This document shows, piece after piece, positions 46,331-55,334 of a stretch of 64,000 bases of DNA. A program made the position numbers and the translations under genes. The DNA lies in contig CAJUPY010000012.1 of assembly GCA_910588035.1 (NCBI GenBank), positions 8,328 through 72,327 on the forward strand. Reading direction: 5' to 3'. Numbering within the stretch: position 1 is the first letter of the stretch; every line of letters begins with the position of its first letter. This DNA comes from an uncultured Muribaculaceae bacterium. GTDB taxonomy: Bacteria; Bacteroidota; Bacteroidia; Bacteroidales; Muribaculaceae. The notes below the pieces were generated by a model. The model saw nothing but the letters and a program-made list of their open reading frames with translations. It made no database searches and was not told the origin of the DNA.

Positions 46331-46942
46331 TCAATTTGTTCCGTCGAAAAGGTCCATTGTCGCGCGGCCCTGCTGATTGATGCCTTCGCGTGCAAACACC
46401 TTGCTGACGGTCATAAACAATATCTTCAAATCGAGAGCGAACGAGAGGTGGTCGACATACCAGCAATCGAGCCTGAACTTCTCGGTCCACGAAATTGCGT
46501 TGCGTCCGTTGACCTGAGCCCACCCGGTTATGCCGGGAACGACATCGTGACGCCGACGTTGCTCATCAGAGTACAAAGGTAAATAATTTATCAATAACGG
46601 CCGCGGCCCGACCAACGACATTTCACCACAGACGACATTCCACAGCTGGGGTAGCTCATCGAGCGATGCTGATCTCACAATGCGCCCGATCCGTGTCAGA
46701 CGGTCGGCATCAGGCAACAGTGTTCCGGCAGAATCGCGCCGTTCATTCATCGTTCTGAATTTATAGATCGTGAAGACGCGGCCTCTGTATCCGGGACGAT
46801 GTTGTTTGAAAAACGCGCCCGAACGGCCGTTTGCCACAGTCAGGGCAACCCATGTGGCGGCAATCACCGGCGACAGGACAATCAGGGCGGCTGAAGCTGC
46901 CGAGAAATCAAACAGGCGTTTCAGGTAGCGTCGGTAAATCAT
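46331..46942 (-). CDS. PglC/WcfS-like phosphoglycosyl transferase
   Basis: Small (203 residues) monotopic bacterial sugar transferase that starts a glycan by moving a sugar-1-phosphate onto undecaprenyl phosphate. Features: N-terminal re-entrant hydrophobic helix (about 13-37), FFKQHRPGYRGRVFTIYKFRTMN, the catalytic Asp95-Glu96 in ASLDELPQLWNV, SLVGPRPL, and PGITGWAQVNGRN. It overlaps the upstream GT2 gene by four bases and is two bases from the aminotransferase. It lacks the large N-terminal membrane domain of WbaP. Confidence 0.93.
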   Translation of the reverse strand: MIYRRYLKRLFDFSAASAALIVLSPVIAATWVALTVANGRSGAFFKQHRPGYRGRVFTIYKFRTMNERRDSAGTLLPDADRLTRIGRIVRSASLDELPQLWNVVCGEMSLVGPRPLLINYLPLYSDEQRRRHDVVPGITGWAQVNGRNAISWTEKFRLDCWYVDHLSFALDLKILFMTVSKVFAREGINQQGRATMDLFDGTN

Positions 46943-47985
46943 CGTGACAGACTGCTGCTGAGGGTTCTGAATGCGTTGCTGATTCTGCGGCGCCAGGTGA
47001 TGCGTTTCCTCACCTGATTGACAAGCAGCTGAAGATTCCTCCCCATCAACGCCCGGAAGTCGGCCGAATCGAAAGACGAAGGTGCATATTCGCGTGCCAG
47101 AGACAATATCTCGACCGCATCATGGGGCATCGCGATGTTTATGTCTTCTTCGGTCAATCCGAACCCCGACAGATAGCGTCTGACCAGCCACTCGTAGATG
47201 CTGTTTTTAAGTTCGATCGAAATTCCGGCATAAAAGTCGCGCTTGTCGGGATAACGGGCGTCGACAAAATCTTTTTTAAGTCGGGCAACAGTGATGAAAT
47301 CGTTGATGTAACAGTCTCTGACCGACGAATAGCCGCCGGTTCTGTAGTGATAGTCACAACCCGGAGCGAGTGCGATAGTCTTTATCGCCGAGAAGATATG
47401 CATGTTTGTCAACACATCTTCCTGATAGAAGACTTTGAAATCGGGGATATTCCTGAACTGCTCGCTACGATACAGGTTGCCACACAGCGACAGTTTCAAC
47501 CTGTGGTAGCCGAACAAGCCTTTCAAGATATCATCGTCAACCTCGACGGCCGATCCGGCCAATGGTCTCAACGACGGTGAGAGTGTGTTACGTCTGAATC
47601 TGACAATACCCTCGGTATAGAATTCATAGCCCACCACGACATCGACATCGGAGTCATACGAAAGTCCCCGGCAAAGGTTTGAGAGATAGTGGCGTGAGAC
47701 AAAATCATCGGCATCGCAAAATGTCACATAGGGTGCTCGGGCAGCCTCAAGGGCAGCAAGTCTGGCTCCATGGCTCCCAAGATTCTCATGAGAGTCGATG
47801 ACCCTGACCCGCTGGTCGGCGTTCTCGTGCTGACGCAGCACATTGATCGTGTCATCGGTCGAACAGTCGTTCACACAAACGATCTCAAAATCTTTGAAGT
47901 CGTTGCGCAACAATGATTTCAGGCACTTGTCGAGATGACGCGCCTCATTGAAGCATGGAACGATGACACTGATTTCAGGACTCAT
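46939..47985 (-). CDS. GT2 family glycosyltransferase
   Basis: Inverting GT-A glycosyltransferase with the N-terminal nucleotide-sugar fold: ISVIVPCFNEARHL, VNDCSTDDT, and the metal-binding CDADDF (DxD). The C-terminal part (about 220-348) is helical and basic at the end, suggesting membrane association. Donor and acceptor are unknown. Overlaps its neighbours by 4 and 11 bases, so it is translated as part of the operon. Confidence 0.9.
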   Translation of the reverse strand: MSPEISVIVPCFNEARHLDKCLKSLLRNDFKDFEIVCVNDCSTDDTINVLRQHENADQRVRVIDSHENLGSHGARLAALEAARAPYVTFCDADDFVSRHYLSNLCRGLSYDSDVDVVVGYEFYTEGIVRFRRNTLSPSLRPLAGSAVEVDDDILKGLFGYHRLKLSLCGNLYRSEQFRNIPDFKVFYQEDVLTNMHIFSAIKTIALAPGCDYHYRTGGYSSVRDCYINDFITVARLKKDFVDARYPDKRDFYAGISIELKNSIYEWLVRRYLSGFGLTEEDINIAMPHDAVEILSLAREYAPSSFDSADFRALMGRNLQLLVNQVRKRITWRRRISNAFRTLSSSLSR

Positions 47986-49021
47986 ATATCTGAATGTATT
48001 TCTTTACGGTTTCGTTAATATCAAATTTTCGCGCCCTCTTTCTCGACAGTTCGGCCACTTGTCTGTATAGTGCCGGATTCTCAAGTTCAAGCACAGCGCG
48101 TGAAAGATCGCGCTCATCACCGTGTCTGAACAAGATTCCGGCATCGCCCACAACTTGTCTTATTCCCGGAAGATCGGTTGCGACTACCGGACGCCCCGAT
48201 GCGAGTCCCTCGACCGCCGAGAGACCGAAGCCTTCCCAGTGTGACGACATGATAATGACATGGCTGTCAGCGATAATACCGGCGATATCGGTTCTGACCC
48301 CGGTGAACACGACACGGTCACCGACGCCAAGTTCACGGGCAAGGTTCTCCACTTCTCCCCTACGCTCACCGTCTCCGACAAGACACAGATTGTAGTATGA
48401 CGGCAACAGAGCCAGTGCCCTGACCGCCGTGTCCTGATCTTTCTGTGGTCTGAATGCAGCCACCATGGTCAGTATCCGTCGACCGCCCGCAGAGGGCTTG
48501 CGGTCGATGAACCTGTCGAGATTCACTCCGTTATTAATAACCGTTATTTTTTCTTTGCTGCCGATCTGCTTTTCGAGAGCCTCGGAAACATCTGACGAAA
48601 CAGCGATTATCTTTTCATATGGGGCATAGAGAATTCTGTCGAAGGCACGCCCCCACACTTTATCGCGCCGACGGTTGTGGGTGTTATGCTCTGTTGTAAA
48701 CAACCTGGCATCGGTGTCAAACAGTCTTGCAGCGGCAGAGACCGCCATCTGGCACGGTGTGTTATGGGTATGTATCACATCATAGCCACGCATGTATCGT
48801 CTCAGCCTGAGCAGGTTGAGAGGTGACCACATTCGTTTGACCCCGAGAAAACTGACCTTGATATCGTTGGCTTCGTGTTTATCGCGGAAAGGTGTGTCGG
48901 AATCGAGAAAAACAAGCAGTTCGACATCGTGTCCGGCATCTCTCAGACGTGGCAGCAGGTCGACGAGCAACCGCTCGGCTCCCCCGGTCAGCAAGGTTGT
49001 TATGACGTGGAGAATTTTCAT
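47975..49021 (-). CDS. GT4 family glycosyltransferase
   Basis: Retaining GT-B glycosyltransferase: N-terminal acceptor domain starting with VITTLLTGGAERLLVDL, and C-terminal donor domain with VAAFRPQKDQDT and the E-x7-E region SHWEGFGLSAVEGLASGRPVV. 348 residues, complete. Specificity unknown. Overlaps the downstream GT2 gene by 11 bases. Confidence 0.92.
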   Translation of the reverse strand: MKILHVITTLLTGGAERLLVDLLPRLRDAGHDVELLVFLDSDTPFRDKHEANDIKVSFLGVKRMWSPLNLLRLRRYMRGYDVIHTHNTPCQMAVSAAARLFDTDARLFTTEHNTHNRRRDKVWGRAFDRILYAPYEKIIAVSSDVSEALEKQIGSKEKITVINNGVNLDRFIDRKPSAGGRRILTMVAAFRPQKDQDTAVRALALLPSYYNLCLVGDGERRGEVENLARELGVGDRVVFTGVRTDIAGIIADSHVIIMSSHWEGFGLSAVEGLASGRPVVATDLPGIRQVVGDAGILFRHGDERDLSRAVLELENPALYRQVAELSRKRARKFDINETVKKYIQIYES

Positions 49022-49023
49022 AG

Positions 49024-49935
49024 TTATGAGATTTTGTGGGTGTTTTTTAATTTAACCTGTAAATGTGTGTATAGCAGAAGGAGCAGACCTGCCGGTAAGG
49101 CAGGCAACATGAGCAGACGTCCGGCAGCAGATGACGGCATCTTGAACCGCCGGGCCGTAATAGCCGACGCAACAAAGTGGGCGGCGCATAGGAATTTCTT
49201 TAAAAGCGGCAACCCGAGCGACATCTTGTGATCTCTGTAGAACATCCATCCCTGCGGATTTCTGAGATAGTTACTCCACATGGTGTTGCTCGAACCGTCG
49301 GTCTGATATTCAACCGTCACAAGCTGACGGTTGACAGTCAACATTTTATAATCAAGTCCTATCAGATCGTAGAGGTAATCAAGCCCGACATAACGCTCTC
49401 CCTCGAAAACAGGATATCGGGGATAGCGGCGCACAACATCGGTGCGTAAGACAAGTTTCTTGTCTCCCCTGCCACCATTGCCGTAGAACTGTGCGAGAGT
49501 CATCGGCCGACATGGCTCCGGGAAAGGTGTACCGATGACCGAACCGTCGGCACGGCAGTCAAGGCCGATGAGTCCGGCAAGCGACTCATCGCCGTTCTCG
49601 CGCCACAGTGTCACAATTGTCTCGACAGCATCGTCAGGCATCCAGTCATCGGAGTCGACACAGACATTCAACTCGGTGTCGATCGTGTCATATGCCAGAT
49701 TGTGGGCGGTGTGCATGCCGCCATTCTCCTTTCTGACATACTTTATCTGAAACTTTGTCTCATTTCCGGTCCACGACTTAACGAGCCCGGCAGTTCCGTC
49801 GGTCGAACCGTCGTCAACAATCAGCCACACGAAGTCAGACGACGTCTGCCGGCACAGGCTCCCGTAGGTGCGTCCCAGTGTATGCGCCCTGTTATAGGCC
49901 GGAGTGAATATCGTCAGCGTCTTCTTCTGGTCCAT
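49024..49935 (-). CDS. GT2 family glycosyltransferase
   Basis: GT-A enzyme of 303 residues from ATG 49935 (MDQKKTLTIFTPAYNRAHTL), with VDDGSTDGT and the DxD in NVCVDSDDWMPDDA. The region at about 165-185 (DKKLVLRTDVVRRYP) and a C-terminal hydrophobic segment (LLMLPALPAGLLLLLYT) suggest membrane attachment. The frame is open 60 codons further upstream, but those residues are unrelated to the family and run back into the polymerase gene. Five bases separate it from that gene. Confidence 0.9.
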   Translation of the reverse strand: MDQKKTLTIFTPAYNRAHTLGRTYGSLCRQTSSDFVWLIVDDGSTDGTAGLVKSWTGNETKFQIKYVRKENGGMHTAHNLAYDTIDTELNVCVDSDDWMPDDAVETIVTLWRENGDESLAGLIGLDCRADGSVIGTPFPEPCRPMTLAQFYGNGGRGDKKLVLRTDVVRRYPRYPVFEGERYVGLDYLYDLIGLDYKMLTVNRQLVTVEYQTDGSSNTMWSNYLRNPQGWMFYRDHKMSLGLPLLKKFLCAAHFVASAITARRFKMPSSAAGRLLMLPALPAGLLLLLYTHLQVKLKNTHKIS

Positions 49936-49940
49936 GGCAT

Positions 49941-51026
49941 TCAATTCATTACGATACAGAAACATGTGTAGACCAACAATATCCAGCCGAGCATTATGCC
50001 CTGACGCGGAATCAGCCTGAACCTGACAAACGGGTAGACAACCAACACCGGATAGAGAAACCACGACAGATAGGCGAAACGGTTGGAAAACGCGACCGAA
50101 TTGATCAGAGCCCAACCGGCATTGAGCAATATGTAGGTATTCAGAAGAAAGGTATATGTGCGGTCTGTATCAAAGGTGCGCACTCTGACGAGCCACCCGA
50201 GCGCGACAGGGACGCTGCTGTAGAGTACGAAGTCCCACCTGAATCCCGTTCTAGAGAACAACGACGAAGCCACCTGCATCTGTGTGTAATATTCACTGCG
50301 CATATCTGACGACAGCATCGGTATCAATGCCTTGAACTGTTCGCTGAAGACAAGTCCGAGCAAGATGCAGAAAAGCCACAACAGGGTCGTATATTTATAG
50401 TCATGCAGAAAAAGCGCGACAACCGCAGCTGCGAAAATAATCACCGAAGTGCGGTGTATATAACCTGCCATGAATATTATCAGCAGTCCTGCGAACGTTC
50501 TCCACCGGCCGGTCAGACAAAGCGAGAGACCTAACAAAATGACCGATGTCGCCATTCCGTTTCTCAGTCCGTTTGTTGCATATGGAAAGAACGACATGGC
50601 CGTGACCATGAACATGACCGACACATTGAAATGGCGCGGAAACCACCTTCGCAGGGCCAGTGCCGCAAGTCCGGCATAACATGTGCTGATAAACAGATAC
50701 CACATCTGACAATCAGCGGTTTTGACAAAAAACCATTCGACCGCAGTCCAGAGCCATTCTGAAGGAGGATTCTTGAAATCAGCCCACCGGCCACTCTGAA
50801 CCAGATTGAAAATCTTTGAGTAAAGCCATGAGTCACCATAACACTCCAACGGTCTGAGTCCTATATAGACAATGGAGAAGATCACGAACGCCCACCCGAA
50901 CAATGTGTTGTCGATACCGTCGAGCAACCTGTCGCTCGATCTTGTGATGAGCCACAGAAACCATGTGAGAGAGAGCAAGGTCACTATGGTGAGCCATATC
51001 TGTGTGGAAAATAATTGTCCGAGCAT
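49941..51026 (-). CDS. EpsG/Wzy-type polysaccharide polymerase
   Basis: Polytopic membrane protein (361 residues, about ten hydrophobic segments) of the EpsG family, which is thought to polymerise repeat units at the outer face of the inner membrane. The family-like pattern is IVYIGLRPLECYGDSWLYSKIFN near residue 55 and the NGLRNGMATSVILLGLSL segment after it, both with conserved Arg. One of two such proteins in the locus. Two bases from the GT32 gene. Confidence 0.85.
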   Translation of the reverse strand: MLGQLFSTQIWLTIVTLLSLTWFLWLITRSSDRLLDGIDNTLFGWAFVIFSIVYIGLRPLECYGDSWLYSKIFNLVQSGRWADFKNPPSEWLWTAVEWFFVKTADCQMWYLFISTCYAGLAALALRRWFPRHFNVSVMFMVTAMSFFPYATNGLRNGMATSVILLGLSLCLTGRWRTFAGLLIIFMAGYIHRTSVIIFAAAVVALFLHDYKYTTLLWLFCILLGLVFSEQFKALIPMLSSDMRSEYYTQMQVASSLFSRTGFRWDFVLYSSVPVALGWLVRVRTFDTDRTYTFLLNTYILLNAGWALINSVAFSNRFAYLSWFLYPVLVVYPFVRFRLIPRQGIMLGWILLVYTCFCIVMN

Positions 51027-51028
51027 GA

Positions 51029-51718
51029 CTACCTTAGTTTCCTGCCGGTCAGGCGGTGAAAGAATATCGAAATGAAACGACGCATCGGACTACTGCCTAT
51101 CCATGTCTGTGCGTAGCGGTGAATGGCAAATGTGTCGGAAGTGGCACGCAGCCGTCCGTCAACATAATCATAGGGCGAGAACCTGTCAAACGGATAGATC
51201 GTGATGTCGGCGACACGTGTGGGCCGTCCGTCACACTTCAAGCCGCGCTCAGAAAGCATTCCGGTTATCAAGGCTACATTTGTCTGTGTGTCCGGGGTTC
51301 CATCGGGCTTTATGAAGTCACGGCCATGATAACTGTCGAGCATAGCCTTGAAAAACGGGTGGCCCGGTTCGGCCGCAAGCGTCGATGTGGCTATGTGGGC
51401 AGTGCCTTCATAGCCTGCAAAAGCTGTGTCATCGAGCAGTTGATCGAACGGACGCACGACCTCCACGTCAGTGTCGAGATAGATACCGCCCTCTGAGACA
51501 AGTGCATGCAGACGAGCCACATCGCTCACAAATGCATATTTGCCGGCACTGTAGGCCTGGGCGGCATAGTGACATGTCTCTATGTCGAAATTAGTCTCGT
51601 CCCAACGCTTGATCTCATATCCGTGACACACACGCCGCCACCCGTCGACGAACCGTCGTACATCGTCAGGCAATTGCCGGCCTCCGAACCAACAGTAGTG
51701 GATAGTGCGCGGTATCAT
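51029..51718 (-). CDS. GT32-type glycosyltransferase (DXD sugar-binding family)
   Basis: A 229-residue enzyme of the Gly_transf_sug/GT32 type, common in capsule loci and related to Och1-like mannosyltransferases. Motifs: IPRTIHYCWFGG at the start, KYAFVSDVARLHALVSEGGIYLDTDVEV with the DxD (DTD) and the end IHRYAQTWIGS. A paralogue with the same motifs is at 59904-60650. Overlaps the upstream GT4 gene by four bases. Confidence 0.88.
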   Translation of the reverse strand: MIPRTIHYCWFGGRQLPDDVRRFVDGWRRVCHGYEIKRWDETNFDIETCHYAAQAYSAGKYAFVSDVARLHALVSEGGIYLDTDVEVVRPFDQLLDDTAFAGYEGTAHIATSTLAAEPGHPFFKAMLDSYHGRDFIKPDGTPDTQTNVALITGMLSERGLKCDGRPTRVADITIYPFDRFSPYDYVDGRLRATSDTFAIHRYAQTWIGSSPMRRFISIFFHRLTGRKLR

Positions 51719-52896
51719 AGCAGCGAGTATATTTTCTCCAGATCCGTCACCGAAGGTGCGGTCTTGGCAAGGTTTTCAACAAGGGTCTCTCTCAAGGTGT
51801 TGTCTCGCGCTACACGCTCGACAGCATCTGCCACCGATGTGGCGTCAGGAGTTGCTATCAGTCCGATCTCGCCGTGAACAATCTGACAACGCGCCGTAGG
51901 ATAATCAGTAACTACAATCGGGCGGTGAAACACTTTCGCCTCTTCAACAGTGACACAGTTACCCTCATAGCGTGATGGCTGCACATAGATGTCGCACCGG
52001 CAGATGTAGGGATAGGGATTCTCACGCGGTCCGGCCAGAATAACCAAATCGGCCGTATCGGTATCCTCGATCTGACGTCTTACCTCGCTCTGATCGCCGG
52101 GACCGATCACAACCCACCTGAAACTGAGTCCACGGTCACGCAGCAATGAGGCAACATGGGGTATCAGTCCGAAATTTTTGGCATGGCAAAACCGTCCGAC
52201 GCTCAAAATGTTGACACGGTCGTCAAGAAATTCAGGAGCCGAACCATTGTCGGCAGCAGCTTTCAGCAAGCCGGGAGACAAGACATTGCCTATTTCCATT
52301 ATTTTCGAAGCCAGAGACGGGAAACGACCGATAAACGACCGGGTAACCCCGGGAGAAATGGAGACAATGCGGTCATAACGGTTCCAGACAGACTCCTCGT
52401 CATCGCAGACCGACACACGCGAATAATCGGTGTGGATCCACGCGAGTTTAACAGCCGCATCAACCTTGTCGGCAACAATCTGGTGTGGAGTCAGAAAACT
52501 GATGGCCAGATCATACCGCCCACGCAGGGGTGGCAGAACGGAAGTGACATATTTGCCGACAAAATGGAAAATCGAGTAATCATCACGACCGGCAGCCGGT
52601 TTCGGCCTTTTTGCAAACCATGCCAACCGCGCCATTACCCTTGCGGCGGCAACACGGAAACACCCCTTGCGCAACGCCTCTGTCAGCCGACGCTCTATGA
52701 CCGAATAATCGGTCAACTCAGGCAATAGAGTGACATCTTTCCTGACAAGGGGAAGCAACGCCCCTTCATGGCTGTTGAGCATGACGTCGACGTCTACCCG
52801 GTTTAGATCAAGCGCATCGAGCAGGCCTAAAAATGCCCGCTCGGCTCCTCCGAGATGAAGATAATGTATGTGGAGCAACAACCTTGGCTTTCTCAT
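51715..52896 (-). CDS. GT4 family glycosyltransferase
   Basis: GT-B enzyme of 393 residues. N-terminus LLLHIHYLHLGGAERAFLGLLD; donor domain with ILSVGRFCHAKNFGL, and QPSRYEGNCVTVEEAKVFHRPIVV carrying the conserved acidic residues. The N-terminal domain is longer than in the neighbouring GT4 protein and includes a hydrophilic insertion near 115-125. Specificity unknown. Confidence 0.9.
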   Translation of the reverse strand: MRKPRLLLHIHYLHLGGAERAFLGLLDALDLNRVDVDVMLNSHEGALLPLVRKDVTLLPELTDYSVIERRLTEALRKGCFRVAAARVMARLAWFAKRPKPAAGRDDYSIFHFVGKYVTSVLPPLRGRYDLAISFLTPHQIVADKVDAAVKLAWIHTDYSRVSVCDDEESVWNRYDRIVSISPGVTRSFIGRFPSLASKIMEIGNVLSPGLLKAAADNGSAPEFLDDRVNILSVGRFCHAKNFGLIPHVASLLRDRGLSFRWVVIGPGDQSEVRRQIEDTDTADLVILAGPRENPYPYICRCDIYVQPSRYEGNCVTVEEAKVFHRPIVVTDYPTARCQIVHGEIGLIATPDATSVADAVERVARDNTLRETLVENLAKTAPSVTDLEKIYSLL

Positions 52897-52900
52897 ATCA

Positions 52901-53995
52901 CTATGATTTCACGACATTGAAACGTCCGGCCAGCAACCATGAAAGCAAATAGCTGCGGCTGATGACCAAATTGAACAACAATGTCACTGCTATCACAAGC
53001 GATGCGACCGTCACCGCCACTGTGAGCGACGGAACAAATCCGAGCGACATCTGACGCAACGGTTCCTGCAACGGGGAGAGCGGAAACAGAAAAAAATAAT
53101 GGAGCAGATAGATCGCAAGGCTCTGTCGGCCAAGATAGCTCCAAAGCGATGCAAACCGCCGGTCAATCGGTGTGGCAGTAGCAGAATAGGCCCGCTCTGC
53201 CCACGGTTTGACAAGCGCGACCGCAACAATAGCGAGCGCGACATGAAGCAACGGCTGCGCAATGACAAATATCGACTCATGGAGATACGTGAACTCCCAT
53301 CGGTAAGCAAGAAGATAAATCAGAAATGCCGAGCCTGTGAGTGACACCGTGAAAACATCGCCTCGGTTGCAGAAACCGAAGAAACGGTCACCCGACATGC
53401 GGGCGAAGGCCCCGGCCATGAAGGCCGGATAAAACGACGCGACAAGACTGAGACTGAGCAGGCGTGCCGGTTCTGATTCAGCGACAGATTCAAAAAAAGT
53501 GGCAGCCGACAGCAACGCCCACACTACAGTCGAAACCGTCAGCATCACGACAGGCCTGACGTGTCGGCCCGATACTCCGACAGTAAACCGATAGAGCACT
53601 ATGATCTCAAACAAGACAAACGTGAACCAGTAGCCACACTTGAACGGCTGCAGCCACATTCCCTCCCACGTCATCTCAAACGGTGACTCAAGTCCGCTGT
53701 GCGGAAAATAGACCATCCATAGCAATGCTGTAACCGTGCCGGGCACAATCAGTTGTCTGAATCGTGAGCCGAGCGACGGAAATGACACCCTATTGTCAGA
53801 GCCGGAAATTTTGAATGTGAAATATCCGCTGATGAAGAAAAACAACGGCATGTGGATCTCTCCCACCATTTTCAACAGAAATGTCCGGTCAATATCCCTT
53901 ATGCACATCGACAGCACGTGGCCCGCCACCACAAGAAAGATAGCAAGTCCCTTAAGCATATCAAAAAAATCCAATCTCTTCGCCGCTGCACTCAT
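52901..53995 (-). CDS. Acyltransferase family 3 membrane protein
   Basis: Integral membrane O-acyltransferase (OafA/NodX type) that typically acetylates polysaccharide sugars. From ATG 53995 (MSAAAKRLDFFDMLKGLAIF) there are 364 residues and about ten membrane segments; the conserved His of the first helix (VVAGHV) and IHMPLFFFISGYF are visible. The frame continues upstream to 54037, but the promoter box TATATTTG at 54027-54034 lies inside it, so 53995 is the start. It is the first gene of the higher-GC polysaccharide operon. Confidence 0.88.
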   Translation of the reverse strand: MSAAAKRLDFFDMLKGLAIFLVVAGHVLSMCIRDIDRTFLLKMVGEIHMPLFFFISGYFTFKISGSDNRVSFPSLGSRFRQLIVPGTVTALLWMVYFPHSGLESPFEMTWEGMWLQPFKCGYWFTFVLFEIIVLYRFTVGVSGRHVRPVVMLTVSTVVWALLSAATFFESVAESEPARLLSLSLVASFYPAFMAGAFARMSGDRFFGFCNRGDVFTVSLTGSAFLIYLLAYRWEFTYLHESIFVIAQPLLHVALAIVAVALVKPWAERAYSATATPIDRRFASLWSYLGRQSLAIYLLHYFFLFPLSPLQEPLRQMSLGFVPSLTVAVTVASLVIAVTLLFNLVISRSYLLSWLLAGRFNVVKS

Positions 53996-54026
53996 GAAAT
54001 CAGGGAATAGTGTTTCATTATGGCCA

Positions 54027-54057
54027 CAAATATACAAATATCGGGGCGTAATGCAAA
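54027..54057 (-). promoter_or_regulatory. Promoter of the left polysaccharide operon
   Basis: TTTG (54054-54057), 19 bases, TATATTTG (54027-54034) on the minus strand, a full consensus match. It drives the operon from 53995 down to 43526. Confidence 0.75.
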
Positions 54058-54092
54058 ATTTATTTGATCATAAAAGTCCATGTAAATGAAAA

Positions 54093-54117
54093 CGGCCGTG
54101 CCAAACAGACACGACCG
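54093..54117 (-). terminator. Terminator of the right polysaccharide operon
   Basis: Arms 54093-54100 and 54110-54117 pair with a single G-T position (CGGCCGTG / CACGACCG) around a nine-base loop; on the minus strand followed by TTTTCATTT. It lies about 75 bases after the stop of the last gene of the right operon and just before the promoter of the left one. Confidence 0.7.
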
Positions 54118-54192
54118 CTTCTTGAAATATCTTGACTTCTAATCTTTATTCGCTGACAAACTGAATGTCATCGGTCAATCGGCATTGACAAA

Positions 54193-55305
54193 TCATTTTG
54201 AAAAGTTTTTAAGCGTTGCTATATATTTTTCCGCGACTTTATCCCAAGTGTAGTTTTCTGCAACTTTCCTATAATTATATTCGACAAATTGCGTCAGCAA
54301 TTCTTGATTTTCTATTGCTTTTGTCATCGCATTGGCAAGGTCTTCCACACTTTCGGGCCTTACCCATAATGCCTTGTCATCTTCCAACACCTCACGATTA
54401 GACGGAATATCTGACGCTATGACCGGCAACCGGTAGCTCATGGCCTCAAGCAATGAAATAGAAAGTCCTTCAATTGTCGACGGAATACAAAAGGTGAATG
54501 CATTTCTCAGCAATTGATCTTTATCTTCCCCATAAACCGCCCCGGTGAATACAACGTTATCATTTGCGACACCAAGTTTATGAAGATAATCAACATAGTC
54601 TCGATCTGCATCATTATTCCCTGCAATGACCAATTTATATCCTCGATTTTCAATTGTGTTAAATGCCTTTATCAAGTAATCGGGATTTTTGTCCTGCACC
54701 AATCGGGCAAGAAACAGAAAATATTTCCCCTTTTGAAGATTGAATTTCATCAAAATATCAGAATTATTATCCCGTCGTAAATCAGGCAGATAGATTGCTG
54801 TAGGAATCGCTATTGCATCACGATTATAATGAGTTTTGAAATATCGGCACTGATCCTCACTGCACATGATCAGATTACGATTAAGATGTGCCGTGAACCA
54901 TTCCATGAACTTCATTATTTTCTGCTGCATAGGCGAATATTTGCTCCGCTGCCATTCGAGCCCGTGCCCTTGCATCAGACTTCTGATTCCAAATAACCGT
55001 GACAACGGACTCCAGAGCGACGGAGGCCAAGCATTGTAGTGAATGAAGCCAACTCCTTCTATATGCCGGATTGTGTGAATCGTAGCTTTCAAACCCAACC
55101 ATGGCTTGCAGATCAAATTGCTCTTGAATCCTTTCTGATGAATCACTCTGAACCCGTTGACCAGTTCCTCTCCGTCGTGATCGCTCTCACAAAACACGAC
55201 AGGTTCATGCCCCATTTTCACCAACTGAGTGGCCAAATTGAGCATATAACTCTCTATGCCGCCAAGAACATGTATGTTCCTGCCGCCAATAAAGACGATT
55301 TTCAT
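54193..55305 (-). CDS. GT4 family glycosyltransferase
   Basis: GT-B enzyme of 370 residues: GGRNIHVLGGIESYMLNLATQL at the start (split here by recognisable GGxE), FLARLVQDKNPDYLI, and CIPSTIEGLSISLLEAMSYRLPVI in the donor domain. Base composition is visibly more AT-rich than in genes left of 54000. Last gene before the terminator. Confidence 0.9.
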   Translation of the reverse strand: MKIVFIGGRNIHVLGGIESYMLNLATQLVKMGHEPVVFCESDHDGEELVNGFRVIHQKGFKSNLICKPWLGLKATIHTIRHIEGVGFIHYNAWPPSLWSPLSRLFGIRSLMQGHGLEWQRSKYSPMQQKIMKFMEWFTAHLNRNLIMCSEDQCRYFKTHYNRDAIAIPTAIYLPDLRRDNNSDILMKFNLQKGKYFLFLARLVQDKNPDYLIKAFNTIENRGYKLVIAGNNDADRDYVDYLHKLGVANDNVVFTGAVYGEDKDQLLRNAFTFCIPSTIEGLSISLLEAMSYRLPVIASDIPSNREVLEDDKALWVRPESVEDLANAMTKAIENQELLTQFVEYNYRKVAENYTWDKVAEKYIATLKNFSK

Positions 55306-55334
55306 AAAATTAAAAGGCTAAAAATATACCTGTT

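Noticed and set aside
45192..46523. N-terminal extension of the aminotransferase frame to 46523
   Set aside because: The extra 65 residues are not aminotransferase-like and are antiframe reading of the sugar transferase gene; ATG 46328 gives a normal N-terminus.
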